Origin: Emcibacteraceae bacterium
GTDB taxonomy: Bacteria; Pseudomonadota; Alphaproteobacteria; Sphingomonadales; Emcibacteraceae
NCBI GenBank assembly: GCA_028281625.1
Contig: JANQJN010000145.1
Location: forward strand, 1 to 47,359
Reading direction: 5' to 3'
Length of the DNA: 47,359 nt
Shown: positions 8,134 to 17,732 of the stretch, in pieces
Numbering within the stretch: the stretch's first letter is position 1
How the letters are laid out: every line of letters starts with the position of its first letter
Notes under the pieces: generated by a model
What the model saw: only the letters and a program-made list of their open reading frames with translations
Told to the model about the DNA's origin: nothing
Database searches by the model: none
Program-made: the position numbers and the translations under genes

Positions 8134-10182
8134 TTAATATTTAATTCTTAAGCCTACCCGCACGGTAAAAGGCTCCACCGGATGATAGTGGATGTCTTCG
8201 ATTGCTTCGGCTTCACCCGCCAGCTGGGATTCGTAAAAGTACGTAATATCCCGAGCATTACTTCCAAACAGATTAAACACATCCAGATCAATGGTATAGC
8301 GATCAAATTCGTATGCAATTCCGGCATTTACCAGCGTTGTCGGTTCTGAACGAACACTGTCATCTTCAATCAGTGGCGCGCTACCAAAATGACGAACACG
8401 CAGGCTTCCTGTAAAGCCGCTATCCGTGGTCACTGTTGCGCCCGCACCAAAGACTGATCCAACCGAGCCCGGAATATAATTATCCTGAGCAAGGTTGAAT
8501 TTGGCATCGGTGGTGGCCGCCGTCACATCAAATGCGAGCCATTCATTTGCCTGCCAAAAGCCTGAAAATTCAACACCGTAGCGGCGGGTACCATCATTGA
8601 CTTCAGTATTCCCAGCATCGCCAACAAACACTAGCTCGCTATCCAGTTCAAGCCAGAAGCCCGCGACGGTGAAATTCACATCTTCGTTTGGCTCAACACG
8701 GATGCCAAGTTCAGCACCTTCACTTTTTGCAAATAGCCCCACAGGCGTAACAGGATCACCGGTTACCGGATCCACGGAGATCGCGGCGCCGCGCACGTCA
8801 TTTGAATGAAAGCCTTGACCGTAGTTTGCATAAATTTCTGCCTGGTTGCTAAATTTGTATGCTGCCGCAAATTTAGGACTGACGATGGCGTCATCACCTT
8901 TGCCCGAGTTTTCCGGACGCAGTGCTGTCACATCATAGCTATTGCGATCAATACGAACTCCACCGGTAAGGCGCAGGTTTTCACCAAAAGTTGCCTGTAG
9001 TCTTGAATATCCGCTTAACGAAAGAACGTCCGCTTCATCGTGACGGACTGCGGAAAGGCGCATACGGTCCGCTGTATTATAGAGGCCCACTTCGCCGATA
9101 TTATCATAACGAAGTGCCGCACCGGCAAGCCACGTAAAACTAACATTATCCAAATCAAAATGTTCGTGATATTCGGCACTACCACCCCAAATGCTGCGGT
9201 TATCAATCTGTTCAAATTCGTCACCATTTACTGGATCATTGGCAAAATAAGTGAAGTTTGAAAAGAGATTGAAATCATAATATTGGCCGTAAGCACTGAG
9301 TTTTAAATTTTCTGTTTCAAAAGTAGTAGACAGTGACAGCCGTGTTGTATTCCCACCCAGATCATCATCAATAAAGCCATATTCATCAATAAGACCGGAA
9401 GTGACCGCACGGGCCGGAATTTGGTCAGTGGCATTCCAGGTGGAATGGTAAGCCGTTGCCATCACCTGCAGTCGTGTATCACCAACACGGGTGAACTTTG
9501 CGATGGCATTATATTTTTTTAGATCATCATCCAGTACCCACGGGCCGTTATTCAACTGCCCTTCGGTAGCGAAAAGAAGATTTCCACTATCAACTTCAAA
9601 ACTGTTGCCGCTGACAAATCGGTAGTAGCCATAACGGCCAACGCTCACTTCTGCGAAATTATCTTCGAGGCTGTCATAAATATTGAAATTGGTGGAACCG
9701 GCAGATGAAAAATCGCCAACTTCGGTATGATACGGCCCCTTTTTATATTCAACGGTTTGCACCACTTCCGGAATGATGAAATTCATATCAAGATAACCCT
9801 GCCCGTGACCATGGGTGGTTAGATTTATGGGCATACCTTCAATGGTCGCCAGAAAATCGGTGCCGTGATCAAGGTTAAATCCGCGCAGGAAATATTGGTT
9901 GGCCTTGCCAGTACCGCTGTGCTGGGTGGCGACCATGCCAGGGATGACTTCAACCAGCTCACCTACACGCAGCATCGGCCGCGTTGTAAAATCATCATAG
10001 CCCACAAGCCCGTCTGATGCGGATGTTGCGGTACCGATCTGTTGCTGTGCACGGCCAAACACGACTACGCGGTCTACGTCAATGTCCGCGTCCGTTGCCT
10101 CTGCATTATCTTGCGGTGCTGCAAATAAAGTTTGATATGGCGCCAAGACAATGATTGACGCCAGGATGCCCCTATAAACCAT
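8134..10182 (-). CDS. TonB-dependent outer membrane receptor
   Basis: A 682-residue receptor with a signal peptide (cleavage near TLFAAPQD), an N-terminal plug (VGELVEVIPGMVATQHSGTG, NQYFLRGFNLDHGTDF, .VEYKKGPYHTEVGDF) and a 22-strand-type barrel ending in an aromatic residue (FTVRVGLRIKY). It should import a siderophore, cobalamin, sugar or other bulky ligand using TonB-ExbBD energy. The substrate is not readable. A Gly/His-rich plug loop (THGHGQGYLD) is notable and could relate to metal. No N-terminal signalling domain or sigma/anti-sigma pair is present. It is the same strand as, and 91 bases downstream of, the Lrp-type gene. Confidence 0.93.
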   Translation of the reverse strand: MVYRGILASIIVLAPYQTLFAAPQDNAEATDADIDVDRVVVFGRAQQQIGTATSASDGLVGYDDFTTRPMLRVGELVEVIPGMVATQHSGTGKANQYFLRGFNLDHGTDFLATIEGMPINLTTHGHGQGYLDMNFIIPEVVQTVEYKKGPYHTEVGDFSSAGSTNFNIYDSLEDNFAEVSVGRYGYYRFVSGNSFEVDSGNLLFATEGQLNNGPWVLDDDLKKYNAIAKFTRVGDTRLQVMATAYHSTWNATDQIPARAVTSGLIDEYGFIDDDLGGNTTRLSLSTTFETENLKLSAYGQYYDFNLFSNFTYFANDPVNGDEFEQIDNRSIWGGSAEYHEHFDLDNVSFTWLAGAALRYDNIGEVGLYNTADRMRLSAVRHDEADVLSLSGYSRLQATFGENLRLTGGVRIDRNSYDVTALRPENSGKGDDAIVSPKFAAAYKFSNQAEIYANYGQGFHSNDVRGAAISVDPVTGDPVTPVGLFAKSEGAELGIRVEPNEDVNFTVAGFWLELDSELVFVGDAGNTEVNDGTRRYGVEFSGFWQANEWLAFDVTAATTDAKFNLAQDNYIPGSVGSVFGAGATVTTDSGFTGSLRVRHFGSAPLIEDDSVRSEPTTLVNAGIAYEFDRYTIDLDVFNLFGSNARDITYFYESQLAGEAEAIEDIHYHPVEPFTVRVGLRIKY

Positions 10183-10201
10183 TTTTGAAATTCAATCCGT
10201 T

Positions 10202-10233
10202 ATTGTTACTATATAACGTTAATTGTTGCTATA
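10202..10233. promoter_or_regulatory. Two direct repeats 20 bp apart upstream of the TonB receptor
   Basis: ATTGTTACTATA (10202-10213) and ATTGTTGCTATA (10222-10233) differ at one base and are spaced by 20 bp, about two helical turns. They fill the short gap between the Lrp-type gene and the receptor, so a dimeric regulator on one DNA face is a reasonable guess. Confidence 0.5.
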
Positions 10234-10273
10234 ATTGGAAATCAAATTCAAGAAAAATCGGAAAAAATCGGAT

Positions 10274-10756
10274 TCATTCAACCAGCGCTTCGATTGCGTA
10301 ACCCTCAAACGGCTTGGTGTTTTCCAGAACCACATGGCCACTAACATTGGCGGTACCGTCCATTTTTTCAATGAGCTCATCATTAAGGGCAAGATAGCTT
10401 TTCATATCCGGGCAAACAGCACGTAGGAAATAATCAAAATTACCGCTGACGGTATAGCATTCAACAATTTCAGGAAATTCCTTAACAGCGTTATTGAAGG
10501 TTTCAAAATTTTCGTTTGAGTGGTCATGAAGACTCACTGTCAGGATCACCGTTACAGTGCGGCAAATTTTATCAAGATCTACGTGCCCCATGTAACGGGA
10601 AATATAATTTTCATCTTCAAGACGCCGCACACGTTGCAAACAGCTGCTCGGTGACAAGTTTACCTTGTTCGAAAGATCATGATTTGTGATTCGCGCATCA
10701 GACTGTAAAATCGAAAGAATCTTCAAATCTATCTGATCAATGGCCTTTTTCTTCAT
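10274..10756 (-). CDS. Lrp/AsnC-family transcriptional regulator
   Basis: A 160-residue regulator. Residues about 6-50 are the winged helix-turn-helix (DLKILSILQSDARITNHDL, NLSPSSCLQRVRRLEDENYI), followed by the RAM effector-binding domain (VTVILTVSLHDHS, ..VKEFPEIVECYTVSGNFDYF). The family responds to amino acids and forms octamers. It is divergent from rocF across a 231-bp AT-rich gap, so local control of arginine catabolism is likely, as seen for many Lrp-type genes beside their targets. AGGA lies 8 bases before the ATG. Confidence 0.92.
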   Translation of the reverse strand: MKKKAIDQIDLKILSILQSDARITNHDLSNKVNLSPSSCLQRVRRLEDENYISRYMGHVDLDKICRTVTVILTVSLHDHSNENFETFNNAVKEFPEIVECYTVSGNFDYFLRAVCPDMKSYLALNDELIEKMDGTANVSGHVVLENTKPFEGYAIEALVE

Positions 10757-10987
10757 TCAATTAATCCTGACTGGACAAGACGTTAAACTTCTTAAGTACT
10801 AGAAAACATTATTATTAAAACAAAATTCAGTTAAAAACAACCTAACCGAATAATATTTGGTATTCCCATAAAAATAAAAATTTCATTTATGCCTATTTGT
10901 GCCAGAATTAGTTTAGTTGCAATATGAGCTTGCCAAAAGCCGATTGCATATTAGAAGGGACATAACAAAAACTCTAGGATCGGCAGG
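10757..10987. promoter_or_regulatory. Divergent control region between the Lrp-type gene and rocF
   Basis: 231 bases without coding potential, with AT-rich tracts at about 10790-10890 of the sort favoured by Lrp-family proteins. Both promoters must lie here. I could not identify a convincing -35/-10 pair or a clear palindrome, so no site is assigned. Confidence 0.45.
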
Positions 10988-11923
10988 ATGAATAATCGTG
11001 TATCGTTGATAGGCGTGCCAAGTGATATTGGTGCAAGTGATCGGGGTGCCTCTATGGGACCGGAAGCGCTTCGCGTGGCTGGCATTGTGGAAACACTGGA
11101 AAAGCAGGGCTGCGAAGTTAGAGACGCAGGAAATGTAACAGGCCCCTATAATCCGGAACTTCCGCCCGACAATGGTTATCGTCACCTGGCGGAAAACACT
11201 GAGTGGGCCACTAATATTCAGGCAGCCATTTACCGCGAAATGTGTGATGGTTACTTCCCCATTATGATGGGCGGTGACCACGCGATGTCAATTGGATCTA
11301 TCGCTGCCGTTTCTCGCTATTGCGCAGAAAAGGACAAGCCAATTTGCATGCTTTGGATCGATGCCCACGCCGACTATAATACCAATGAAACCTCCCCAAG
11401 TGGCAATATTCACGGCATGCCTGTTGCGGTTGCAACAGGTATAGGGCATCCGGATTTGCTCGCCGTTGGGCATGCCGTTCCAATGATTAATCCGGAAAAT
11501 GTTTATCAGATCGCCATTCGATCAGTGGACCAAAATGAGAAACGGCTGGTGATTGACAGCGGCATTTCGGTTTATGATATGCGCCGCATAGATGAGATCG
11601 GCATTCGCCAGACGATGCAGGAAATACTCCACGATGTGTCAGAAAAAGGGGCACATCTTCACGTCAGCTTCGATGTGGATAGCCTGGACCCGTCAATCGC
11701 ACCGGGCGTTGCGACAACAATACCTGGTGGCCTAACTTACCGTGAAGCGCAACTCTGCATGGAAATGATTCATGATTCTGGTCTAATGGGTTCACTGGAT
11801 ATTGCAGAAATAAACCCCGCTCTTGATACAAACAACAGCACTGCTAAAATAGCTGTGGATTTAACGGCAAGTTTGTTTGGACGACAAATTTTTCCAACAC
11901 ATTCACTTTATCAGGGCGAGTAA
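10988..11923 (+). CDS. rocF: Arginase
   Basis: A 311-residue ureohydrolase that cleaves L-arginine to L-ornithine and urea with a binuclear Mn centre. All six metal ligands are visible: His98 in [10 protein letters not shown], Asp125, His127 and Asp129 in IDAHADYNT, and Asp229 and Asp231 in SFDVDSLDP. The [11 protein letters not shown] segment is the arginase substrate loop rather than that of agmatinase. It sits 2 bases upstream of ornithine aminotransferase and divergent from an Lrp-type regulator, giving a two-step route from arginine to glutamate semialdehyde. Confidence 0.96.
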   Translation: MNNRVSLIGVPSDIGASDRGASMGPEALRVAGIVETLEKQGCEVRDAGNVTGPYNPELPPDNGYRHLAENTEWATNIQAAIYREMCDGYFPIMMGGDHAMSIGSIAAVSRYCAEKDKPICMLWIDAHADYNTNETSPSGNIHGMPVAVATGIGHPDLLAVGHAVPMINPENVYQIAIRSVDQNEKRLVIDSGISVYDMRRIDEIGIRQTMQEILHDVSEKGAHLHVSFDVDSLDPSIAPGVATTIPGGLTYREAQLCMEMIHDSGLMGSLDIAEINPALDTNNSTAKIAVDLTASLFGRQIFPTHSLYQGE

Positions 11924-11925
11924 GT

Positions 11926-13131
11926 ATGAGCGTTCAAGAAGAGATAATTCAGCAAACCGATAAGCATAGTGCGCATAATTACCATCCACTTCCTCTGGTT
12001 TTATCGAAAGGGGAAGGCATATGGGTGTGGGATGCGGACGGCAATAAATATATTGATTGCCTAAGCGCCTATTCAGCCGTGAACCAAGGGCATTGTCATC
12101 CGAAAATCATCGGCGCGCTAAATGAACAAGCAAACAGAATGACATTAACATCGCGCGCCTTTCACAATGACCGGATGGGGGCATTTTTAAGGAAGCTTTG
12201 CGAAGTGACACAGATGGAAGTGGCACTTCCCATGAACACAGGCGCCGAGGCTGTTGAAACCGCCATCAAGGCTGTGCGCAAATGGGGCTATGAAGTTAAA
12301 GGTGTACCAGAAAATCAAGCCGAGATTATTGTTTTTCGCGATAATTTCCATGGACGCACCATGTCAACCGTCAGCATGTCATCAGAAGCAGCTTATCGGA
12401 AAAATTTCGGCCCTTTCCTGCCTGGGTTTGTGCTGATTGAATATAACGATCTTGAAGCTGTCAAAAACGCAATAAACGATAATACCGTCGCTGTGATTAT
12501 GGAACCGATACAAGGAGAAGCTGGGATTATCACACCTGATGAAGGATACCTGACAGCAGTAAAAAGTCTCTGCAAGGCGAGCAACGTGCTCTTCGTTTTG
12601 GATGAAATTCAAACGGGCCTTGGCCGAACCGGCAAAATGTTTACCTATGAACACGAAAAGGATGCTAAGCCCGACATGCTTATTGTCGGTAAGGCACTTA
12701 GTGGAGGGGTTTATCCCGTATCCGCCATTGTATCTTCAAAGGAAATTATGAGCGTGTTTACACCAGGCATTCACGGCAGTACGTATGGTGGAAATCCCCT
12801 TGGTGCGGCTGTTGGTCTAGCGGCACTTGAAGTAATTGAAGACGAGAAACTCGTAGAACGATCAGCCCTACTCGGCGATTACTTTATTAAAAAACTAAAC
12901 GCCATCAAAACCAATAAAATAGCCGAAATTCGCGGCAAAGGGTTGTTCATTGGTATTGAGCTTCATAAATCAGTGGGACTCGCCCGTCCCTACTGCGAAG
13001 CGCTGATGGAAAAAGGAATGCTCTGCAAGGAAACACATGATTATGTGATCAGACTGGCTCCGCCCCTTACCGTCGAAAAAGAAAATATTGATTGGATGGT
13101 TGAACAAATTGAAGAAGTCCTTAAGGATTAA
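11926..13131 (+). CDS. rocD: Ornithine aminotransferase
   Basis: A 401-residue class III aminotransferase converting ornithine and 2-oxoglutarate to glutamate-5-semialdehyde and glutamate. The PLP lysine is Lys256 in [13 protein letters not shown], with Asp226 in [13 protein letters not shown] and the N-terminal [15 protein letters not shown] motif typical of ornithine aminotransferase rather than acetylornithine aminotransferase. Only 2 bases separate it from rocF, so they form an operon. It converges on era with a 6-base gap and no terminator hairpin between them. Confidence 0.95.
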   Translation: MSVQEEIIQQTDKHSAHNYHPLPLVLSKGEGIWVWDADGNKYIDCLSAYSAVNQGHCHPKIIGALNEQANRMTLTSRAFHNDRMGAFLRKLCEVTQMEVALPMNTGAEAVETAIKAVRKWGYEVKGVPENQAEIIVFRDNFHGRTMSTVSMSSEAAYRKNFGPFLPGFVLIEYNDLEAVKNAINDNTVAVIMEPIQGEAGIITPDEGYLTAVKSLCKASNVLFVLDEIQTGLGRTGKMFTYEHEKDAKPDMLIVGKALSGGVYPVSAIVSSKEIMSVFTPGIHGSTYGGNPLGAAVGLAALEVIEDEKLVERSALLGDYFIKKLNAIKTNKIAEIRGKGLFIGIELHKSVGLARPYCEALMEKGMLCKETHDYVIRLAPPLTVEKENIDWMVEQIEEVLKD

Positions 13132-13137
13132 GGCAAC

Positions 13138-14052
13138 TTACTTCACGAAATCCAGACCCATATTGCGGTAACGCTCTTTATCATCCGACCAGCCTTTACG
13201 TACCTTAACAAAAATGAACAGGTGAACCCGTCTATCAAGAAGTTCCTCTAGTTCTTCCCTTGCCATTTTACCAATTGTTTTAAGGCCCTGGCCACCCTTG
13301 CCAATGATAATTTTCTTTTGACTGTCCCGCTCTACATAAATCACCTGTTCGATACGAACACTACCATCCTTTAAGTCTTTCCAGCGCTCCGTTTCAATGG
13401 TGGTCGCATAGGGGAGTTCCTCATGAAAGCGCAAGAAAAATTTCTCACGGGTAATTTCGGAAGCAAGCATCCGTTCCGTGATATCGGTTAGATGATCTTC
13501 GGGATACAGCCATGGTCCTTTTGGTAGAAATTCTGCAATGACATCGCGAAGGTCATCAAGGCCACTTCCGGTTTTTGCTGAAATCATCAATGTTTTCTCG
13601 AACGCACAAAGATCATTTAGTTCTTTTGTAATCGCAAGTAGCGTGTCACGTTTCACAAGATCAATTTTATTCAGAGCAAGTATGGTCTTTTTGCCACTTT
13701 CGCTAAGTCCTGATGCAATGCTTCTGGTGCTGTCTTCAATTTTTCGCGAAGCATCAACCAAGAGCACCACTACATCTGCATCATTAGCCCCTTCCCAGGC
13801 GGCCGCAACCATGGCCCTTTCAAGTCGTTTCTTGGCTGTAAAAATACCGGGTGTGTCAACAAAAACCATTTGCGCATCGCCGTGTACTGCCACACCAATA
13901 AGACGAGCACGCGTTGTTTGCACTTTGTGAGTTACGATAGCAATCTTGCTGCCAACTAACGAATTTAGAAGCGTGGATTTACCAGCATTGGGGGCGCCTA
14001 CCAGCGCAACAAAGCCGCAACGACCCATACGTATGTTATCAATATTGGACAT
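13138..14052 (-). CDS. era: GTPase Era
   Basis: A 304-residue ribosome-assembly GTPase that binds the 3' end of 16S rRNA. G1 GAPNAGKST (19-27), G3 DTPG (66-69), G4 NKID (128-131) and the SAKTG G5 motif are intact. The C-terminal KH domain carries IIIGKGGQGLKTIG. The N-terminal segment is slightly longer than in E. coli. It follows rnc by 21 bases, the usual rnc-era pairing, and is the last gene of the minus-strand block. Confidence 0.97.
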   Translation of the reverse strand: MSNIDNIRMGRCGFVALVGAPNAGKSTLLNSLVGSKIAIVTHKVQTTRARLIGVAVHGDAQMVFVDTPGIFTAKKRLERAMVAAAWEGANDADVVVLLVDASRKIEDSTRSIASGLSESGKKTILALNKIDLVKRDTLLAITKELNDLCAFEKTLMISAKTGSGLDDLRDVIAEFLPKGPWLYPEDHLTDITERMLASEITREKFFLRFHEELPYATTIETERWKDLKDGSVRIEQVIYVERDSQKKIIIGKGGQGLKTIGKMAREELEELLDRRVHLFIFVKVRKGWSDDKERYRNMGLDFVK

Positions 14053-14073
14053 TTTTAATTCCGAGCATCACGC

Positions 14074-14760
14074 TTACTTCCAACTTTTCTTTAGCCGTTC
14101 AAGCATCAGGTTCGCGGCCTGCTGTTCCGCTCCGCGTTTCGAATGACCTTTGGCAATTTCTTCACCTTCGTCTTTAACACGTACAGCAATTGTAAAGGTT
14201 GGTTCATGGTCGGGACCTTTCTTGTCTATGGTTGTATAGACAGGAGTAGCCTTTCCTTTTGCCTGAACAAGTTCCTGAAGCTTGGTTTTAGCATCACGCT
14301 CTGCAACTTTGACATTATTTGCTAAATTTACCCATTTTCTGCGGATGAATTTTTCTGCGGCAGCATATCCTGCATCCAGATAAATTGCTCCTATAATAGA
14401 TTCGCATGTATCCGCAAGAATGGTTTTTCTTTTTCGTCCACCTGTATCTTCACTACTTTTTGCCATATGAAGATAACTTCCAAGATCAAGCTCCTCGGCG
14501 ACTTTTGCACAGGCTTCGCGCCGAACGAGGTTTGTATGCCTGCTGGCAAGGCCGCCTTCATCCGCTTCAGGATGAAGCTCATACATCCACACTGCAATGG
14601 TAAGCCCCAGAACCCGATCACCGATAAATTCCATTCTTTGATAGTTGGCATTACCCTCTAAACTCGGGTGGGTAAGAGCTTCACGCAGCAAGCCTTCATT
14701 CTTGAATTTATATCCAAGAATATCATATAGCTTTGAATATTGACCATTATTTTCAGTCAA
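14074..14760 (-). CDS. rnc: Ribonuclease III
   Basis: A 228-residue double-strand-specific RNase that processes rRNA precursors and structured mRNAs. Catalytic residues are Glu44 and Asp48 in RMEFIGDRVL and Asp117 and Glu120 in ADTCESIIGAIYLD. A dsRNA-binding domain occupies about 157-225 (DAKTKLQELVQAKG through GAEQQAANLML). The start codon is TTG, with AGAGGG 5-7 bases upstream and no alternative in-frame ATG, and the N-terminus (LYDILGYKF) fits the family here. It sits 17 bases after the first signal peptidase gene. Confidence 0.96.
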   Translation of the reverse strand: MTENNGQYSKLYDILGYKFKNEGLLREALTHPSLEGNANYQRMEFIGDRVLGLTIAVWMYELHPEADEGGLASRHTNLVRREACAKVAEELDLGSYLHMAKSSEDTGGRKRKTILADTCESIIGAIYLDAGYAAAEKFIRRKWVNLANNVKVAERDAKTKLQELVQAKGKATPVYTTIDKKGPDHEPTFTIAVRVKDEGEEIAKGHSKRGAEQQAANLMLERLKKSWK

Positions 14761-14777
14761 TTATACCCTCTTATAGT

Positions 14778-15587
14778 TTAGTTAATGCTGGTAAAAAACC
14801 GCTCTCTACGCTCAGCAGGGAACCATTTCCAGAATTCCCATAATCTACTGTGATTATCAAAAGAAAGCGTAATCCATTTGGCTTTGCCGATAATATTTTC
14901 AGCGGGCAGATACCCTACTCCGCCTTCTCCTGGCCCAGTGGGCGGCCAGCGGCTATCAAGTGAAATATCCCTATGATCCCCCATCGCAAAATAATGACCT
15001 GGCGGCACCGAATACACGGCTGTGTTGTCCGCCGCTAAATTGAAACCATCGGGATCATTGAGCGTTTCATAAGACTTGCCACTTGGCAAAGTTTCCTCAA
15101 AACGCTCATATACTTTAGTGACCCCTTCCGTAATTTCATGGTTGTAATCTTCAAGCTGCGTGCGCTTTATTTTCTCATCATTAAGATGGAGCTCTCCATT
15201 GATCATTTGGATTTTATCACCGGGGATACCAATGATACGTTTGATGTAATAAATGTTTGGATCACTGGGTAGACGAAATACAACCACATCCCCTCTTTCA
15301 ACATCAGACGCAAAAATGCGCCCAGGAATAAGCGGAAGGCTCCAGGGAAGCGAATGCTTCGAGTAGCCATAGGAAGATTTTGAAACCAACAAAAAATCAC
15401 CATGAAGCAAGTTTTTTAGCATCGATTCAGAGGGAATGGAAAAAGGCTGCAACGCAAATGTCCGAAATGAAATCGCGATCAAAAACGCATAAAACAGCGT
15501 TTTAAAAAAATCAGCCCAGCTTTCGTCTTCCTTAAGCAAAACCGATTTTGACATATTTTTTAATTTTTCTTTTTTGTTGTCGCTCAT
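14778..15587 (-). CDS. lepB: Signal peptidase I, second tandem copy
   Basis: A 269-residue type I signal peptidase with one N-terminal membrane segment (about 28-45) and a periplasmic catalytic domain. The nucleophile is Ser55 in IPSESM and the general base Lys116 in YYIKRIIGIPGD. Box E reads GDHRDISLDSR, with Ile replacing the usual Asn of GDNRDNS. It lies 122 bases after a close paralogue and is probably a local duplicate. The lack of a clear Shine-Dalgarno hints at weaker translation or coupling. It is followed by rnc, as in other alphaproteobacteria. Confidence 0.93.
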   Translation of the reverse strand: MSDNKKEKLKNMSKSVLLKEDESWADFFKTLFYAFLIAISFRTFALQPFSIPSESMLKNLLHGDFLLVSKSSYGYSKHSLPWSLPLIPGRIFASDVERGDVVVFRLPSDPNIYYIKRIIGIPGDKIQMINGELHLNDEKIKRTQLEDYNHEITEGVTKVYERFEETLPSGKSYETLNDPDGFNLAADNTAVYSVPPGHYFAMGDHRDISLDSRWPPTGPGEGGVGYLPAENIIGKAKWITLSFDNHSRLWEFWKWFPAERRERFFTSIN

Positions 15588-15709
15588 GTTTTATGTTCAA
15601 GTATTTCTTTTTATCTTCGCATTGCAAATAGCAATAACGTATGAAGACCAAAAGCTCAAACACTATTAGCAACTTATAATTTTAATGTTGAAAATGTTGA
15701 TTTGCCGAA

Positions 15710-16522
15710 TTACTGGATTGTTGAAAAGAAACGCTCTCTTCGCTCAGCAGGGAACCACTGCCAGAATTTGAAACTTTCAGCGTAGTTATTGAACGAAAGC
15801 AATATCCATCTCGCTTCACCGATGATATTTTCCGCAGGCAAAAACCCCACACCCCCTTCACCTGGCCCCGTTGCTTTCCAGCGGCTATCGAGCGAGTTAT
15901 CACGGTGGTCTCCCATTGCGAAATAGTGACCTTCAGGAACCGTGTAAACTTTAGTGTCGTCAGCCGTACTTCCCTTTGAATAACCCCGATCCAATATTTC
16001 ATAACTGCGGCCATTTGGCATGGTTTCTTGAAGTCGTTCAAATGTTTCTTTCTTGCCTGTTCCATTAAATCGCACAAAGTCGTCTAGTTTCTGAGTGGGA
16101 ACCTTTTCACCGTTTAAGAATAGCGCACCCTCGATCATCTGGATCTGATCACCAGGAATGCCAACGATTCTTTTGATGTAATATTTACTTGTATCACTAG
16201 GCAACCTGAATACCACCACATCGCCACGCTCAACCTCTGAGGCAAAAATTCGCCCGGAAATAAGTGGCATGCTGAAAGGAAGAGAATGTTTTGAATAACC
16301 ATAGGTGTATTTTGAAACAACCAGAAAATCACCAATCATCAGGTTCTTGAGCATTGATTCTGATGGAATTCGAAATGTTTTAAATGCAAAGGAATTAAAA
16401 AGACTTATCAAAATGACGATAAACAACACCGTCTTTGCAAAATCAAACCAGCTTTCGTCTTCTTCAAGCAGCAGGGACTTCGCTGTGCTTTTCGTTCTTT
16501 CTTTGGTTTGATTCTCGCTCAT
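15710..16522 (-). CDS. lepB: Signal peptidase I, first tandem copy
   Basis: A 270-residue type I signal peptidase, collinear with the neighbouring copy (SESMLKNL.IGDFLVVSK.TYGYSKHSLPFSMPLI). Ser56 and Lys117 form the catalytic dyad, and box E GDHRDNSLDSR keeps the Asn that the other copy has lost. One N-terminal membrane segment spans about 31-47. It follows acpS in the acpS-lepB-lepB-rnc-era order. Divergence between the copies is concentrated in the cytosolic tail and the region of residues 125-190, which suggests different substrate preference or simple drift. Confidence 0.94.
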   Translation of the reverse strand: MSENQTKERTKSTAKSLLLEEDESWFDFAKTVLFIVILISLFNSFAFKTFRIPSESMLKNLMIGDFLVVSKYTYGYSKHSLPFSMPLISGRIFASEVERGDVVVFRLPSDTSKYYIKRIVGIPGDQIQMIEGALFLNGEKVPTQKLDDFVRFNGTGKKETFERLQETMPNGRSYEILDRGYSKGSTADDTKVYTVPEGHYFAMGDHRDNSLDSRWKATGPGEGGVGFLPAENIIGEARWILLSFNNYAESFKFWQWFPAERRERFFSTIQ

Positions 16523-16548
16523 TAATCTACTTCACTTTATTATTGTTT

Positions 16549-16956
16549 TTATTCATCATCACGCAGTGCAGTCAAAATCACAATTGCCTGTGCCATTGGT
16601 GGTTCATCGGTTAAACTTAAATCCACTTGTGCAGTCATACCACTTGGAACCATTTCTTCCAATTTCTTAAGGGCCCCACCACTTAGTTTCAAAGTCGGCC
16701 GACCCAACTCATCATTAACCACACACATATCCTTCCAAAATACTCCTTTGGCGATCCCGGTGCCAAGTGCTTTTGCGCAGGCTTCCTTTGCGGCAAATCT
16801 TTTGGCAAAATTCGCGGAACTATTTCCTTTAGAGTTACAATACTCAATTTCCTGATCCGAAAAAACGCGCTTCATAAAACGATCATTAAAGCGACCAAGC
16901 GATTTTTCAATACGCCTTATATCAACCAGGTCATTACCAAGACCGAGAATTCTCAT
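16549..16956 (-). CDS. acpS: Holo-[acyl-carrier-protein] synthase
   Basis: A 135-residue 4'-phosphopantetheinyl transferase that moves the pantetheine arm from CoA onto acyl carrier protein. The Mg-binding Asp9 in GLGNDLVDI and Glu in FAAKEACAKALGTGI are present. It would activate the main ACP and probably also the ACP of the sphingolipid locus at 35902. AAAGGA lies 8 bases before the ATG. It sits between pdxJ and lepB. Confidence 0.95.
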   Translation of the reverse strand: MRILGLGNDLVDIRRIEKSLGRFNDRFMKRVFSDQEIEYCNSKGNSSANFAKRFAAKEACAKALGTGIAKGVFWKDMCVVNDELGRPTLKLSGGALKKLEEMVPSGMTAQVDLSLTDEPPMAQAIVILTALRDDE

Positions 16957-16994
16957 AAAATGATCCTTTTATGGCTTAAGTATGGCGATTTGCA

Positions 16995-17732
16995 TTAGAT
17001 ACCACGGCCTTCATCCATCAGCTCTCGCATCCTGGCTATTGAACACTCCAGACCAACGAATATGGCTTCACCAATTAAAAAATGACCAATATTAAATTCT
17101 GTGAACTCCGGTATTGCGGCAACATCCCTGACGGTTTCATAGTTGAGCCCGTGACCGGCGTGTACTTCCAGATTTATATCACCACAGTATTTCGCGCCAG
17201 CACGAAGGCGTCCAAGTTCAATAAATCTGTCTTTTCCCGTGGCATCGCAATAAGCCCCCGTGTGCAGCTCCACCTTATTAGCACCCAACTGTTTGGACGC
17301 CCTTATTTGATCCACATCTGCATCGATAAACAAGCTGACGCTGATACCTGCTTCCTTTAATTTTGGAATATATACCGCAAGGTGGTCAAAATTCCCCACC
17401 ACATCCAGACCGCCTTCCGTCGTAAGCTCCTCCCGTTTTTCAGGGACCAGGCACGAAGAGGCTGGCTTTAAACGCGTAACAATGTCCAACATTTCATCAG
17501 TGGCCGCCATTTCAAAATTGAGCGGCGTTTTAATCTCCTTCATCAGCCGTTCCATATCCTCATCCCGGATATGGCGCCGATCTTCGCGAAGGTGTGCTGT
17601 AATTCCGTCGGCACCCGCCTTTTCGGCAAGCAGTGCCGCCCGCACAGGGTCTGGATGAAATCCGCCGCGAGCATTTCTAACTGTCGCCACATGATCGATA
17701 TTGACGCCAAGTCGTATTTTATTGCTCACCAT
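16995..17732 (-). CDS. pdxJ: Pyridoxine 5'-phosphate synthase
   Basis: A 245-residue TIM-barrel enzyme that condenses 3-amino-1-phosphohydroxyacetone with deoxyxylulose 5-phosphate to pyridoxine 5'-phosphate. Hallmarks are [17 protein letters not shown] at the N-terminus, [30 protein letters not shown], and HAGHGLNYE near the C-terminus. It overlaps the end of the DUF2062 gene by 14 bases, and GGAG precedes the ATG. It is the cofactor source for the several PLP enzymes in this window. Confidence 0.97.
   Translation of the reverse strand: MVSNKIRLGVNIDHVATVRNARGGFHPDPVRAALLAEKAGADGITAHLREDRRHIRDEDMERLMKEIKTPLNFEMAATDEMLDIVTRLKPASSCLVPEKREELTTEGGLDVVGNFDHLAVYIPKLKEAGISVSLFIDADVDQIRASKQLGANKVELHTGAYCDATGKDRFIELGRLRAGAKYCGDINLEVHAGHGLNYETVRDVAAIPEFTEFNIGHFLIGEAIFVGLECSIARMRELMDEGRGI

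Noticed and set aside
8134..10182. TonB receptor as a sigma-regulated siderophore transducer
   Set aside because: No N-terminal signalling domain and no ECF sigma/anti-sigma genes next to it.
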